A DNA stretch of 64,000 nucleotides from Actimicrobium sp047621345 (GTDB lineage: Bacteria; Pseudomonadota; Gammaproteobacteria; Burkholderiales; Burkholderiaceae_D): assembly GCA_047621345.1 (NCBI GenBank), contig JBLHLW010000015.1:1-64000 (forward strand). Reading direction: 5' to 3'. Shown one piece after another: positions 33,059-42,677 of the stretch; positions within the stretch are counted from its first letter, which is position 1, and the number at the start of each line of letters is the position of its first letter. A program made the position numbers and the translations under genes. The notes under the pieces are model-generated. The model did not search any database. It saw only the letters and a program-made list of their open reading frames with translations, and was not told the DNA's origin.

Positions 33059-33577
33059 CTAGGCGGCGACCCCATCCATACTGGCCAATTCTGTCAGCGA
33101 AAAGGTGCGACCAACATCCAGGATAATCACGAAGCGGCCATCGATCTTACCCATGCCCTCGATGAATTCGGAACGCACTTCGGTACCGAAATCGGGCACC
33201 GCTTCGATCTCGCTGGGCGCAATGTCGACCACCGCCGAGACCGCATCGACCAGCATGCCGATATCGTGCGATTCGCCGTCGTGGCTGATCTCCAGCACCA
33301 CGATACAACTCCGTTTGCCAACGTGCGCCGCGGCACCACCGAAACGTAGTGCCAGGTCAATCACCGGGACCACTGCGCCGCGTAGGTTAATGACCCCGCG
33401 GATAAAGGCCGGCATCAGCGGCACCGTGGTCAATTGGCCGTACTGGATGATTTCCTTGATGACCAATATGCCAACCGCAAACAGGTCTTGACCGAGCGAA
33501 AAGGTCAGGTATTGCTTCATTTGCACTTTGGCGTCGTCGGCAACCGGAGGCGCACCTTGCGACAGAGAGATTTGCAT
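33059..33577 (-). CDS. cheW: Chemotaxis coupling protein CheW
   Basis: 172 residues from the ATG at 33577; the longer frame would overlap the upstream MCP gene. One CheW SH3-like domain: QYLTFSLGQDLFAVGILVIKEI, GVINLRGAVVPVIDL and VRSEFIEGMGKIDGRFVIILD (in part). Links receptors to CheA. Starts 13 bp after the MCP stop. Confidence 0.93.
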   Translation of the reverse strand: MQISLSQGAPPVADDAKVQMKQYLTFSLGQDLFAVGILVIKEIIQYGQLTTVPLMPAFIRGVINLRGAVVPVIDLALRFGGAAAHVGKRSCIVVLEISHDGESHDIGMLVDAVSAVVDIAPSEIEAVPDFGTEVRSEFIEGMGKIDGRFVIILDVGRTFSLTELASMDGVAA

Positions 33578-33590
33578 GCGCTGGCCCCGG

Positions 33591-36035
33591 TCAGAAGCGC
33601 TTGAAATGCGATTCATCAACCAGTGCCGCTGCCGACTTGCGTCCGGCGCTGGCGCCACTCAGTTTGCGAATCGGCTCTTTCGCTGGTCGCTCCTTCGCCG
33701 TACTGGCGATCTGGAAAAATTCCATCAATTGCTGCAATTGCTCGGCCTGACCGGACATCTCTTCGGCCGTCGCCGCCAACTCTTCCGAGGCCGATGCATT
33801 CTGTTGTGTGGCCTGGTTGAGTTGGCTCATGGCAGTACTGATTTGCGATAGACCCGTCGTCTGCTCTTCGGACGCGGCCGTGATTTCCTGAACCAGATCG
33901 GAGGTCTTGCGGATCGATGGAATCATCGCATCGAGCAACTTACCGGCGCGCTCGGACATCGTTACGCTGGTAGTAGCGAGCTCACCAATTTCCTTCGAAG
34001 CGACCTGGCTACGTTCAGCCAGCTTGCGTACTTCGGCCGCGACAACCGCGAAACCCTTGCCGTGTTCGCCAGCACGGGCTGCTTCGATGGCCGCATTGAG
34101 TGCCAGTAAATTAGTCTGGTAAGCAATGTCATCGATGATGCCGATCTTGGCGGCGATCTGTTTCATCGCTTCGGCCGTACGTGTCACGGCGTCGCCGCCT
34201 TCGACCGCTTCCTTGGCCGAGGTCGAGGCAATGCCATCGGTAACCTTGGCGTTCTCGGTATTCTGTGCCACCGAGGCCGACATCTGTTCGACCGAGCTAC
34301 TGGTGCGCTCGACACCCGATGCTTGCTCGGAAGCCGATTGCGACAGGCTTTGTGCCGTCGAACTGACTTGCTCGGACGCCGAGGTCAAGGCATCGGCGGC
34401 ATTGCGCACGTCGCCGATGATGCTGGCAAGCTGCTCGCTAGTCGTGTTCGAGTATTCCTTGAGCTCGCCGAATGTACCTCCGTAATCACGCGTAATCCGT
34501 TGCGACAAGTCGCCGGTCGACAGCGCCTTGAGCATCCGCACCACTTCATTGAGCCCGACTTCGCTGGTATCCATCAGCTTGTTCATGCCGCCGGCCAGTA
34601 GCGCAAAAAATCCTTCCTTGCCAGTCGCATCAATACGATGCTTGAAATTGCCCTCGGCGGCGCCCTGCACAACATTCGCAATCTCGCCTTCGACCACCAC
34701 TTCAGAGGTGCGATCCTTCCATTCGACAACAGTACCCAACCGCTCATTGCCCGCATTGACGATCGGACTGGCGACCAACGCCATCGTGCGGCCACCGATC
34801 TTGATCTCGGTATGGTGAGTACTACGCAACCCACCAAGCATATTGCGCTGGTGTGCCGGATTTTTGTGAAAGCGGTCGAAACTGCCGCCGACAATGTCGC
34901 CAACACGAAACTGCGGCAAATCCTTGCGGATATCGGTTTCGGCAACACTCATCATGCTGGTGACCGATTCGTTCATGTAGATGATGTTGCCCTCGGCATT
35001 GGCGATCATCACGGAGGTCGAGCATTTATCAAGAGCCTGCTTGATACGGGCATTACTCGTCGATTCTGCCAGCGTGGCAATTTCTGCCGCCCGGTCTTTC
35101 CATTCGACGACGGTTCCCAGTCGCTGACTTTGCGCACCGATAATCGGTGTGGCGGTCAGTCCGAAGATACGACCGCCGACGTTGATATCGACTCGATGGG
35201 TACCGTGCAAATTGGCGAGCAAGTTGCGTTGGTGCGATATGTTTTTGTGGAAGCGATCGAAGCTGCCTCCGATGATGTCGCTGGCACGGAACTGTGGCAA
35301 ATCCTTGCGGATTTCAGTTTCGGCTTCGCTCAGCAACGCGGTCACCGAACCGTTCATATAGACGATATCGCCATCGGCATCGGCGATCATTGTCGAGGTC
35401 GATGTCGCGTCGAGTGCCATCCGGATACGACTATTGATCACCGAGTCGCGGGCGCTCTGGCGCATCTGATCACGCGCCAGATCCAGGGCGGCGGTTATAG
35501 TGGCTTTCTTGCCAGGCAACCGGTCCATGTCGCGGGAAAAGTCACCCTTCGCATACGCCGTGATGATGGCGACGATCTGCATTTTCACATCGATGTGGGA
35601 ACGCACCAGTTGATTGATGACATCGGCAATAGCTTTGTAGTTACCCGCCAGTGCTGTGCTATCGATCTGCTCGTCAATCCATCCTTCGGCATGCTTGTTG
35701 GCCATCGTTTGCTGGCCTGACTGCAAGCGTTTGAGCGACTGACCAATTTCATTGAGCGCTTTGCCCAACACGCCGACGGCGTCGTCGCCGGCGCTGGCAG
35801 TGACGGAAAAGTCTCCTTGTGACAGAGCCTGCGCCACCGTGACTGATTGCTTGAGTTCATCGCGCTGCGCCCTGTTAAGCCAGACAAACAGCACGGCAGC
35901 AGCCAGTACCAGCACGATTTGCGGTATGCCAAAGGCGACTGCACCTGTCGCCATGAAGCCCGGCGCCAGCCCGAGTACCACCAGCACCACCAGTGCCACA
36001 CCTGTTTTTTCTGCCATACCGAATCGATTAAACAT
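33591..36035 (-). CDS. Methyl-accepting chemotaxis protein with tandem PAS domains
   Basis: 814 residues, GGGGAACAGG before the ATG. Two transmembrane helices close together (about 11-31 and 36-54) leave almost no periplasmic sensor. HAMP-like regions follow, then two PAS domains (about 202-319 and 329-446) that are internal duplicates with a 127-residue period and shared stretches such as GGSFDRFHKN and LGTVVEWKDR. A second HAMP and a signalling domain with the hairpin tip IAYQTNLLALNAAIEAARAG follow. The ligand is probably cytoplasmic or a bound cofactor. Confidence 0.93.
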   Translation of the reverse strand: MFNRFGMAEKTGVALVVLVVLGLAPGFMATGAVAFGIPQIVLVLAAAVLFVWLNRAQRDELKQSVTVAQALSQGDFSVTASAGDDAVGVLGKALNEIGQSLKRLQSGQQTMANKHAEGWIDEQIDSTALAGNYKAIADVINQLVRSHIDVKMQIVAIITAYAKGDFSRDMDRLPGKKATITAALDLARDQMRQSARDSVINSRIRMALDATSTSTMIADADGDIVYMNGSVTALLSEAETEIRKDLPQFRASDIIGGSFDRFHKNISHQRNLLANLHGTHRVDINVGGRIFGLTATPIIGAQSQRLGTVVEWKDRAAEIATLAESTSNARIKQALDKCSTSVMIANAEGNIIYMNESVTSMMSVAETDIRKDLPQFRVGDIVGGSFDRFHKNPAHQRNMLGGLRSTHHTEIKIGGRTMALVASPIVNAGNERLGTVVEWKDRTSEVVVEGEIANVVQGAAEGNFKHRIDATGKEGFFALLAGGMNKLMDTSEVGLNEVVRMLKALSTGDLSQRITRDYGGTFGELKEYSNTTSEQLASIIGDVRNAADALTSASEQVSSTAQSLSQSASEQASGVERTSSSVEQMSASVAQNTENAKVTDGIASTSAKEAVEGGDAVTRTAEAMKQIAAKIGIIDDIAYQTNLLALNAAIEAARAGEHGKGFAVVAAEVRKLAERSQVASKEIGELATTSVTMSERAGKLLDAMIPSIRKTSDLVQEITAASEEQTTGLSQISTAMSQLNQATQQNASASEELAATAEEMSGQAEQLQQLMEFFQIASTAKERPAKEPIRKLSGASAGRKSAAALVDESHFKRF

Positions 36036-36092
36036 CCTGTTCCCCTGTTGGATTGTGCTACTCGCCCTGCATCTGACTACTTAGCCATCGCA

Positions 36093-38255
36093 CTATTTCA
36101 CCGCTGACTCTTCATTTTTATGCGCCGATGCCAGCTTCACCAGCGCTCCCACATCCAGAATCAATGCCACTTCGCCAGAACCCAGCACGGTTGAGCCGCT
36201 GATACCACGCAGGTTCTGAAACAACTTGCCAAGTGGCTTGATGACCGTCTGGTATTCACCCAGCAAGTGGTCAACCAGTAACCCGGAACGACCGCTTTCG
36301 CTCTGAACGACGACGATGCTGCGCTTCACCGAGCGCGTACCGGCAATAGAAAACACCGCGCGCAAATCGAGAAAGGGAAGTACGCCACCGCGTAGTTCAA
36401 TACGACCAGCCGCGCCCTGATGAAGGCGCAAGTGCGACTCGTCGGCATCGATGCATTCGACCACCGCGTTGAGGGGAATGACGAACGAACTGTCGCCGAT
36501 GCGCACCAGAAATCCATCGATGATGGCCAAAGTCAAGGGCAAGCGGATCTCGATCAGCGTGCCCTCCCCGATGGCGCTGTGCAAACTGATCGAACCGCGT
36601 AGCGCCTCGATATTTTTGCGCACCACATCCATGCCGACGCCGCGGCCCGACAGATTGGTGACGGTGTCAGCAGTCGATAATCCGGGCGCGAAAATCAGGT
36701 TCAGCTTGTCGGCTTCGGTCAAGACCTGACCGGGGGCGACAAGGCCAGACTGCAGTGCCTTGGCCAGTAATTTTTCGCCATCGAGGCCACGACCGTCATC
36801 ACTGACGCGAATCAGGATATTGCCCGACTCGTGTTGTGCGGAAAGTCGAATCGTGCCGGCGGCGGGTTTGCCGGCGGCCAGTCGCACCTGCGGCATTTCA
36901 ATGCCGTGGTCCAGCGCATTGCGCACCAGATGCATCAGCGGGTCGCCGATTTTTTCAACCACCGACTTGTCGAGTTCCGTCTCGGCGCCTTCGATGTCGA
37001 GCTGTACCTGCTTGCCCAGTTCCCCGGAGACGTCACGCACCACGCGCCGGTAACGGGCGAAGGTTTCGCCGATCTGCACCATGCGCAGCGATAGCGCGCC
37101 ATTGCGGATCTCTTCGACCAGGCCACTCATTTGCTGGGTCGTACCAATCAGGTCGGTATCGTTGAGATTGAGCGCCTGCAAGCTGGCGCTCGAACCGCAA
37201 ATGACCAGCTCGCCCACCAGATTGATCAACTCGTCGAGCTTGTCGGCCGGCACTCTGACGAAACGGGAATCATCGCTGCGCGCTTCACGCGACTTCGATT
37301 GTCGGCACAGCGCTGCATCGACGACTTCGGGAGCGACCTGACGTTGCGCAATCAAAATTTCGCCGAGTGGTTCGCTAGTACCGGACTCTTGCCGCAGTAA
37401 TGCCTCATCGAGCGCTTGACGCGTCACGGCGCCGCAATCGACCAGAATGTCACCCAGCCGGCGCTCCTCTGGCAAGGACTGGATCAGAGCAACGAAATCA
37501 GGCATGCGGCATCCCGGCGCGATGATCCGGACCATGCAATCGTCATGCACGAACTCGAATGCGCCATCGATATCATCGCGTGAAGCGCTGGAACGCAACG
37601 ATAGTTCGAAGCCGAGATGGCACGACTCCGGATCGAACAGAGACCAGTCGGGCACGCCATCGTCGATCGTCACCAGCGTGACGATGTCGCCCAAAGTCTT
37701 CAGGTACTGGATCACGGCCAGCGGATCAAAGCCATTGCGAAACGCGTCTTTGCCAAATCGCAGCGAGATATGCCAACTATTCTCAGTGGCGGGCGCACCG
37801 TTCGCGAGATCGGATGCAGCCGCAAGTGCGCCTGCAACAGGCACAACCAGCAGATACGTGGCGAGCTGACCAGCCAGCGCAGCGGCATCCTGGTCAAGTT
37901 GCGCCAGCACATCGGCCTGTTGGAATGGATGTTCTGCCTCGCTCAGCAATGCCGCCATCATGTCGCAACTTCGGAACAGCAATTCGCTCAGCTTGCCATC
38001 GATTTTCAGATCATTTTTACGCACCCGCTCAAGCACGCTTTCGACCTGATGCGTGAAACGAACCACGCGGTCCAGACTGAATATGCCAGCCGATCCTTTA
38101 ATCGTATGAGCTGCCCGAAACAAGGCGTTGATGGTTTCCGGATTGGCCGCTTCTTGCTCAAGCGCCAGCAACGACTCTTCAATTTGCTGCACCATCTCGC
38201 GCGCTTCATCAAAAAACAGCGTCAGTGCTTCGCCATACATGCCGGCCGTACTCAC
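36093..38255 (-). CDS. cheA: Chemotaxis histidine kinase CheA
   Basis: 720 residues if it starts at the GTG at 38255, which overlaps the STAS stop (GTGA); ATG at 38240 is the alternative. Hpt domain with phosphorylated His near residue 50 (FRAAHTIKGSAGIF), a central extra domain (about 170-290) seen in many environmental CheAs, dimerisation helices, an ATPase domain (LVRNALDHGIE, DDGRGLDGEKL, GRGVGMDVVRKN) and a C-terminal CheW-like domain. Phosphorylates the CheY-like protein and CheB. Confidence 0.95.
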   Translation of the reverse strand: MSTAGMYGEALTLFFDEAREMVQQIEESLLALEQEAANPETINALFRAAHTIKGSAGIFSLDRVVRFTHQVESVLERVRKNDLKIDGKLSELLFRSCDMMAALLSEAEHPFQQADVLAQLDQDAAALAGQLATYLLVVPVAGALAAASDLANGAPATENSWHISLRFGKDAFRNGFDPLAVIQYLKTLGDIVTLVTIDDGVPDWSLFDPESCHLGFELSLRSSASRDDIDGAFEFVHDDCMVRIIAPGCRMPDFVALIQSLPEERRLGDILVDCGAVTRQALDEALLRQESGTSEPLGEILIAQRQVAPEVVDAALCRQSKSREARSDDSRFVRVPADKLDELINLVGELVICGSSASLQALNLNDTDLIGTTQQMSGLVEEIRNGALSLRMVQIGETFARYRRVVRDVSGELGKQVQLDIEGAETELDKSVVEKIGDPLMHLVRNALDHGIEMPQVRLAAGKPAAGTIRLSAQHESGNILIRVSDDGRGLDGEKLLAKALQSGLVAPGQVLTEADKLNLIFAPGLSTADTVTNLSGRGVGMDVVRKNIEALRGSISLHSAIGEGTLIEIRLPLTLAIIDGFLVRIGDSSFVIPLNAVVECIDADESHLRLHQGAAGRIELRGGVLPFLDLRAVFSIAGTRSVKRSIVVVQSESGRSGLLVDHLLGEYQTVIKPLGKLFQNLRGISGSTVLGSGEVALILDVGALVKLASAHKNEESAVK

Positions 38256-38557
38256 GCTGCAACTGCCGGTGTGTACTCCGCAAAGCGGCTGCAGAGACCA
38301 AACTCCCGCAACAAGTCGGCCAGAAATGGCGCGACATAGCACAGCACCAGCTCGGTACCGCGTGCGGATACTGCATGCGAAAACGCCAGCAATAATTGCA
38401 AACCTGCGCCATCACACTCGGTCACGCCAGCCAGATCCAGCATCAGCTGGTCGCTGCCATCATGGTCGGCCAGCGCCCGCTGCAACAGCGAACGGGTTTC
38501 TGCCACCTGATAAATCGTCAGTTCACCAACAATCGTGATCATCACTGAGGTCATCAT
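38252..38557 (-). CDS. STAS domain protein (anti-anti-sigma-like)
   Basis: 101 residues, AAGGAG before a double ATG. One STAS domain. The stretch VTECDGAGLQLLL aligns with the DSSG/DSAG motif of SpoIIAA-type proteins, but the phosphorylatable Ser is Gly here. It sits between the CheY-like gene and cheA, as in other CheA operons, and probably acts as a scaffold or input, not as a phospho-switch. Confidence 0.85.
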   Translation of the reverse strand: MMTSVMITIVGELTIYQVAETRSLLQRALADHDGSDQLMLDLAGVTECDGAGLQLLLAFSHAVSARGTELVLCYVAPFLADLLREFGLCSRFAEYTPAVAA

Positions 38558-38569
38558 CGCTCCTTGGGG

Positions 38570-38947
38570 TCAGGGCAGAATCAGTTTGGCCACCGCGTTC
38601 AGCATTTGCGGCGGATTGAACGGCTTGAGAATCCAGGCTTTGGCCCCGGCGGCGCGGCCCTGCTCCTTCATGTTGTCCTGTCCTTCGGTCGTGAGCATGA
38701 TCACCGGGGTAAATTTGTAGGAGGCATTGGTCTTGACCTGACGAACAAACTCGATCCCACCCATGCGCGGCATGTTGACGTCGCTAATGATCAGGTGAAC
38801 CTTGCGGCCGCCCATCCCGGCTAGCTTGTCGAGTGCATCGAGTCCGTCACCTGCCTCGACGACCTCGTAACCTGCACCAGTGAGTGCAATCGCCACCACT
38901 TTGCGCAAGCTCACCGAATCATCAACAATCAATATGGTCTTTGCCAT
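38570..38947 (-). CDS. CheY-like response regulator
   Basis: 125 residues, a lone receiver domain. Acidic pair in LIVDDS, phospho-acceptor Asp56 (LIISDVNMPRMGG), Thr in MLTTEG and Lys in ILKPF are all kept. Expected target of CheA; the output (flagellar motor, pili or other) cannot be told from the sequence. Twelve bp before the STAS gene. Confidence 0.93.
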   Translation of the reverse strand: MAKTILIVDDSVSLRKVVAIALTGAGYEVVEAGDGLDALDKLAGMGGRKVHLIISDVNMPRMGGIEFVRQVKTNASYKFTPVIMLTTEGQDNMKEQGRAAGAKAWILKPFNPPQMLNAVAKLILP

Positions 38948-38971
38948 TGGCTACACCCCGAGTTGATACTG

Positions 38972-40168
38972 TTAAAAGAAAGTCACTTCGTCATCGGCGC
39001 TGGCGACCGGTTTTCCGATTGCCTTGCGCTTGGCGGGCACATAGTTGTGTCGCTCGTCTTCCATCGTGTAGGTACTGTCGAGTACCGCCATCCAGGCTTC
39101 CGGCGTTGGTAATGCGGTCTGCTCATCCGCGAGCGCCTGTCGCAGGCGCAGCATGTCATCGTCGAGGACCGACAAAATTTGTGAAATGCGGTCCTGGTAT
39201 TGCAGGCTGACCAGCAAGTTCTCGACATCGGTACGGATGATCGTGCCCTGATGGCGCATGCTTTCAGCCGACTCGCCGAGCTTGCGGACATGCTCCAGTA
39301 CGTCCTTGATTTTGTCGCCCGCAACAGTAATGACCTGCGCATCGCTGTCGGCTGCAGCCGCCGCGCCTTGCAAAGTCTTCTCGGTGATGACACCGATCTT
39401 GCGTACTCGGTCGCCAATGCTTTTGCCGGTTTCTGCCGACATCAGCGATAGCTTGCGCACCTCGGTCGCGACCACTGCAAACCCGCGTCCTGCGGCACCG
39501 GCACGGGCCGCTTCAATAGCGGCGTTAATGGCTAGCAAATTGGTTTGGGCAGCAATCAGACTGACCTGCTCGGCCATGTCGCGCAGTTGGTGGGTCTCGT
39601 TGGCCAGCGCACGCACGCTGTGCAATAGCGTGTCCTTGCTTGCGATGATGTGCTCCAGAGTAACAACCACCGGTGCCAACTCCTGTTCACACACTGCCAG
39701 TAAATTAATCGTCGACTGATCGTTTGCACCGGCGCTCTGCTGATCGCCAAAACCGGCCTTATCGAATTGCGTGACGATCGACGAAAAGCTATCGATCAGT
39801 TGCACCACGGCGTCTTCGGTTTGCGATTTGACCGACACCACATGACGCTGCCAAACCGGCACGACGCCGTCGACTAACTGGCGCAACTGTGAGGCAGACG
39901 CCTCTGCCGCATCCTGCCTTGTCCCGCCATCGCGGTTGCTACTCGCCAGACAGTAAGCAAAGTAGCAACACCCGCTGGCAGCAATAAAAGCACCTGTCGC
40001 AGCAACAACTTGCCACGTACCCAGTTGTTGCAACAAAGGCAGACAGGCAAAAAGAACCGCAAGGAAAGATAGGCAGTAGCACGCCAGCAACCCGCGTCTA
40101 GTGGGCGGAGAGGCTTGTCGGTCTGCAGCGACCGAAGAGATGGAAGGCGAAGAATGAGCGTGGCGCAT
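38972..40168 (-). CDS. Methyl-accepting chemotaxis-type signalling protein
   Basis: 398 residues. Two transmembrane helices (about 27-47 and 52-72) with no periplasmic domain, then a cytoplasmic region with the conserved signalling tip VSLIAAQTNLLAINAAIEAARAG and helices on both sides. The C-terminus ends DDEVTFF, an acidic-aromatic tail that may dock CheR or CheD. First gene of the chemosensory operon; no clear ribosome site precedes the ATG at 40168. Confidence 0.88.
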   Translation of the reverse strand: MRHAHSSPSISSVAADRQASPPTRRGLLACYCLSFLAVLFACLPLLQQLGTWQVVAATGAFIAASGCCYFAYCLASSNRDGGTRQDAAEASASQLRQLVDGVVPVWQRHVVSVKSQTEDAVVQLIDSFSSIVTQFDKAGFGDQQSAGANDQSTINLLAVCEQELAPVVVTLEHIIASKDTLLHSVRALANETHQLRDMAEQVSLIAAQTNLLAINAAIEAARAGAAGRGFAVVATEVRKLSLMSAETGKSIGDRVRKIGVITEKTLQGAAAAADSDAQVITVAGDKIKDVLEHVRKLGESAESMRHQGTIIRTDVENLLVSLQYQDRISQILSVLDDDMLRLRQALADEQTALPTPEAWMAVLDSTYTMEDERHNYVPAKRKAIGKPVASADDEVTFF

Positions 40169-40823
40169 TTTTATAATGGTGGTAAAGCGGCTTCATTGCC
40201 TGATAACGAGGAAACCACATAAAGCTGGATTGGACGTTACACCATTTTGCGCAAAGGGTTGCTATTAATTTTTAATAATTAATTCAAATAAAAAAAGAGG
40301 TAGGAATTTTTTCACAGAAAAAATTCCTACCTAAATGATTAAAAAATTTAATCGACCGATAATCAAAACCCGTATGAAAATCTTCGTCTTTTTTCTCCAT
40401 ATATAATTTTTAGGCGATTAAATTTTACGTATCGGTAATGTAGCGTGGACTACCAACAGCACGCTTGCTGGGCTGTTAGAGCGGTAAACAGCGTGTGAAA
40501 TGCGCTCCCCCATTATCACTGCACAACGCAAGCGACCGAAAATGCACGATCTTTTTCAGCAAATTAATACCCCCGACTACGTAAAGTCCATAAATTAACT
40601 CTATTAACTCTATGCTTGCTTATCAATTAATAGCTTCCTTGGAGGAAGCTCCACGAAAACCACTTATCGTCACCTAGTTAATTCGATTAACATTTACGTA
40701 AAATTAAGGGAGTAAAAATAAATTAAGATGTAAAAATAATATTTTATTACTATTCGCTTTGAAGTCAATCCAGTTTTTTGACTGTATTGATACGATCAAT
40801 TTATCGCCTTGTTATCCACCAAT
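40169..40823. other. AT-rich gene-free gap between che and tad loci
   Basis: About 655 bp, clearly richer in A and T than its surroundings, with many TTAAT and AATTAA stretches. No frame of useful length was found. It contains one perfect hairpin (40298-40332), a second smaller one (AGCTTCC / GGAAGCT near 40632-40650) and probably the promoter of the chemosensory operon. A small RNA or transferred remnant cannot be excluded. Confidence 0.6.
40298..40332 (-). terminator. Perfect 16-bp hairpin, terminator-like
   Basis: AGGTAGGAATTTTTTC and GAAAAAATTCCTACCT are perfect inverted copies around ACA. On the minus strand a T run follows the stem, as in a Rho-independent terminator for a transcript coming from the right, either the tad operon (ends 40824) or an RNA started in the gap. 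Confidence 0.7.
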
Positions 40824-41711
40824 TCAGTCTTTCGGAAGCTCTGGCGTGGCGCACGAATAGGCAGGCTTGCAGGCTGGATCACACAGGATATTGTCAGGCA
40901 AGCACGCCAGTGACAGACAACCAGACTGTAGATTGAGCGAATTGCACGCGGTGAGCCCGCTGTACGGTACGGTCAGACGCTCAATCGCATCCGATTGCAT
41001 GGGTAACGTGACCGTAGTCTCCAGCGGAATCAACCCGCGACCGAGCAAATCGGTAACGGTCGTGTCGCTGTGACCCTCTTGCATGGTGAGGTAACGGTTG
41101 ACCAGCCATCCCGCCCATGGGACGGTCAACTGGTATCCCTGAATAATGCGCAACCGGATCAGGTTGGCTTGCTGGAAGCTTTGGGCGGAGCCCGGTAGCT
41201 TCGCCATGGCATGTGGCGCCTGAGCGCTGTGCGGAATCACACGACTGCCGGCGCCGATGGTGTATTGCAAGAGCGGACTATTCCACGCCGAGAAGCTTTC
41301 CCGAGTAGGATTTTCCAGCACGATGCGGGCATAAGCGTGCTGCGGATTTGCGCCTGCTTCGTTACTACCGACAACCGCATCCTTTGCCTTTAATTTCGAC
41401 TCGATCAGTTCATCGAGACGCTGGGCACCACCGAACAGCGGCACCAGTGCCTGGATGTAGGCTTGCTGAATCGTCTCGATATTCGCATGCGCCACTGCCC
41501 CGGCGCGGGCTGCCACGAAGACCGCATGATTGAAGTGCTGCCGATCAACATACAACATGCCCAATTGCAAAATCGCGACACCAATTAAGGATGCGAAGAT
41601 AACCGCAAGGCTACACATGAGCAGGCGAGCACCGCGCTGGCGATGCGACGACTTATCAGTCCGACGGCGCACTACTCCTGCAGCGCGGTTAGTAACAAAA
41701 AGTGCAGTCAT
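40824..41711 (-). CDS. TadG/TadE-like pilus assembly protein
   Basis: 295 residues. One N-terminal membrane helix with pseudopilin-like features (RQRGARLLMCSLAVIFASLIGVAILQLGML, in part), then a periplasmic domain. The last 40 residues are Cys-rich (LACLPDNILCDPACKPAYSC), suggesting disulfides. Last gene of the tad unit, 36 bp after tadC. Family assignment rests on position and N-terminal pattern. Confidence 0.65.
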   Translation of the reverse strand: MTALFVTNRAAGVVRRRTDKSSHRQRGARLLMCSLAVIFASLIGVAILQLGMLYVDRQHFNHAVFVAARAGAVAHANIETIQQAYIQALVPLFGGAQRLDELIESKLKAKDAVVGSNEAGANPQHAYARIVLENPTRESFSAWNSPLLQYTIGAGSRVIPHSAQAPHAMAKLPGSAQSFQQANLIRLRIIQGYQLTVPWAGWLVNRYLTMQEGHSDTTVTDLLGRGLIPLETTVTLPMQSDAIERLTVPYSGLTACNSLNLQSGCLSLACLPDNILCDPACKPAYSCATPELPKD

Positions 41712-41747
41712 TCAAATCGACTCATGGATGAAATTTAAAGGAGGGGA

Positions 41748-42677
41748 TCACGACCCGGCATGCAAAAACTGCATCACGATCGGGAAAAAAAGCACGATGA
41801 ACGTGCAGGGAAAAATGCAGCCGATCAACGGCAACAGCAGTTTGACCGGCGCTTCCAGGGCTTTTTTTTCGGCGCGCTGGAAGCGCTCAGTACGGCGCTG
41901 GTCCGCTTGTGCGCGTAGCACTGGCCCAAGATTCATCCCCATGCTCTCGGCCTGAATGACGGAGGTAACAAAGCTGGTGATACCGGGTTCGCGCAAGCGC
42001 TCTGCCATTGCCCGCAACGCCTCGGCACGCGCCTTGCCGGCACGCACGTCACGTAACACGCGCTGACATTCATCACGAAATGCACCGGGTGGCCCCTTGT
42101 CGACCGCCTGATTCAGGGCGCCCTGAAAATTCAGTCCGGCTTCGACGCACAAGGTGACAATATCGAGGAAAAACGGCAGGCTTTTGAGGATCTCGCGCTG
42201 GCGCAACGCGGTGCGGTCATGCAGCCAGCAGCGCAGCACGATCCAGCCCAATGCCATGCCAAACAACGCGGCGCGACCATAGGCCACCATACTGAACGGC
42301 TCTGATCCGACCCGCATACGCGCCATCGTGAAAAGCAACCAGCAGCACATTACCGCCGCTACGCTCATGCATAGCAGGCACGCAGCAGACAACTGCTGCG
42401 GCGTGAGCATGTAATCGAGTCCGGCGCGACGTAGCCGCAACCACGATTTGTCGTCCGAGGGCGTTGCGCCTAGCAGGGAAAGGTAATGACTGATCCACTG
42501 GATCGGCCACCAGGCCAGTCGAAAGCCCAACGGCGGGGTGTCTTTGTACGCACGATTTTCGGCGGGAACCTTGGCCAGCGAACGGCCAAGCAACCAACCG
42601 ATCAGTGCGACAGCCAAGCCGACCGACGCTGCCAGCAAGGCAATCAGCGTGGAATGAGAAAGGACGGTGGCAGCCAT
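41748..42677 (-). CDS. tadC: Tad pilus inner-membrane platform protein TadC
   Basis: 309 residues from the ATG at 42677; the upstream tadB stop overlaps it (TGATG). Type II secretion F domain: ILKSLPFFLDIVTLCVEAGLNFQGAL and REPGITSFVTSVIQAESMGMNLGPVLRAQADQRR (in part), with three or more membrane helices and a hydrophobic end typical of TadC. Confidence 0.9.
   Translation of the reverse strand: MAATVLSHSTLIALLAASVGLAVALIGWLLGRSLAKVPAENRAYKDTPPLGFRLAWWPIQWISHYLSLLGATPSDDKSWLRLRRAGLDYMLTPQQLSAACLLCMSVAAVMCCWLLFTMARMRVGSEPFSMVAYGRAALFGMALGWIVLRCWLHDRTALRQREILKSLPFFLDIVTLCVEAGLNFQGALNQAVDKGPPGAFRDECQRVLRDVRAGKARAEALRAMAERLREPGITSFVTSVIQAESMGMNLGPVLRAQADQRRTERFQRAEKKALEAPVKLLLPLIGCIFPCTFIVLFFPIVMQFLHAGS

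Noticed and set aside
34638..35720. 360-codon plus-strand frame
   Set aside because: Antisense to the PAS-containing MCP; mirrors its duplicated region.
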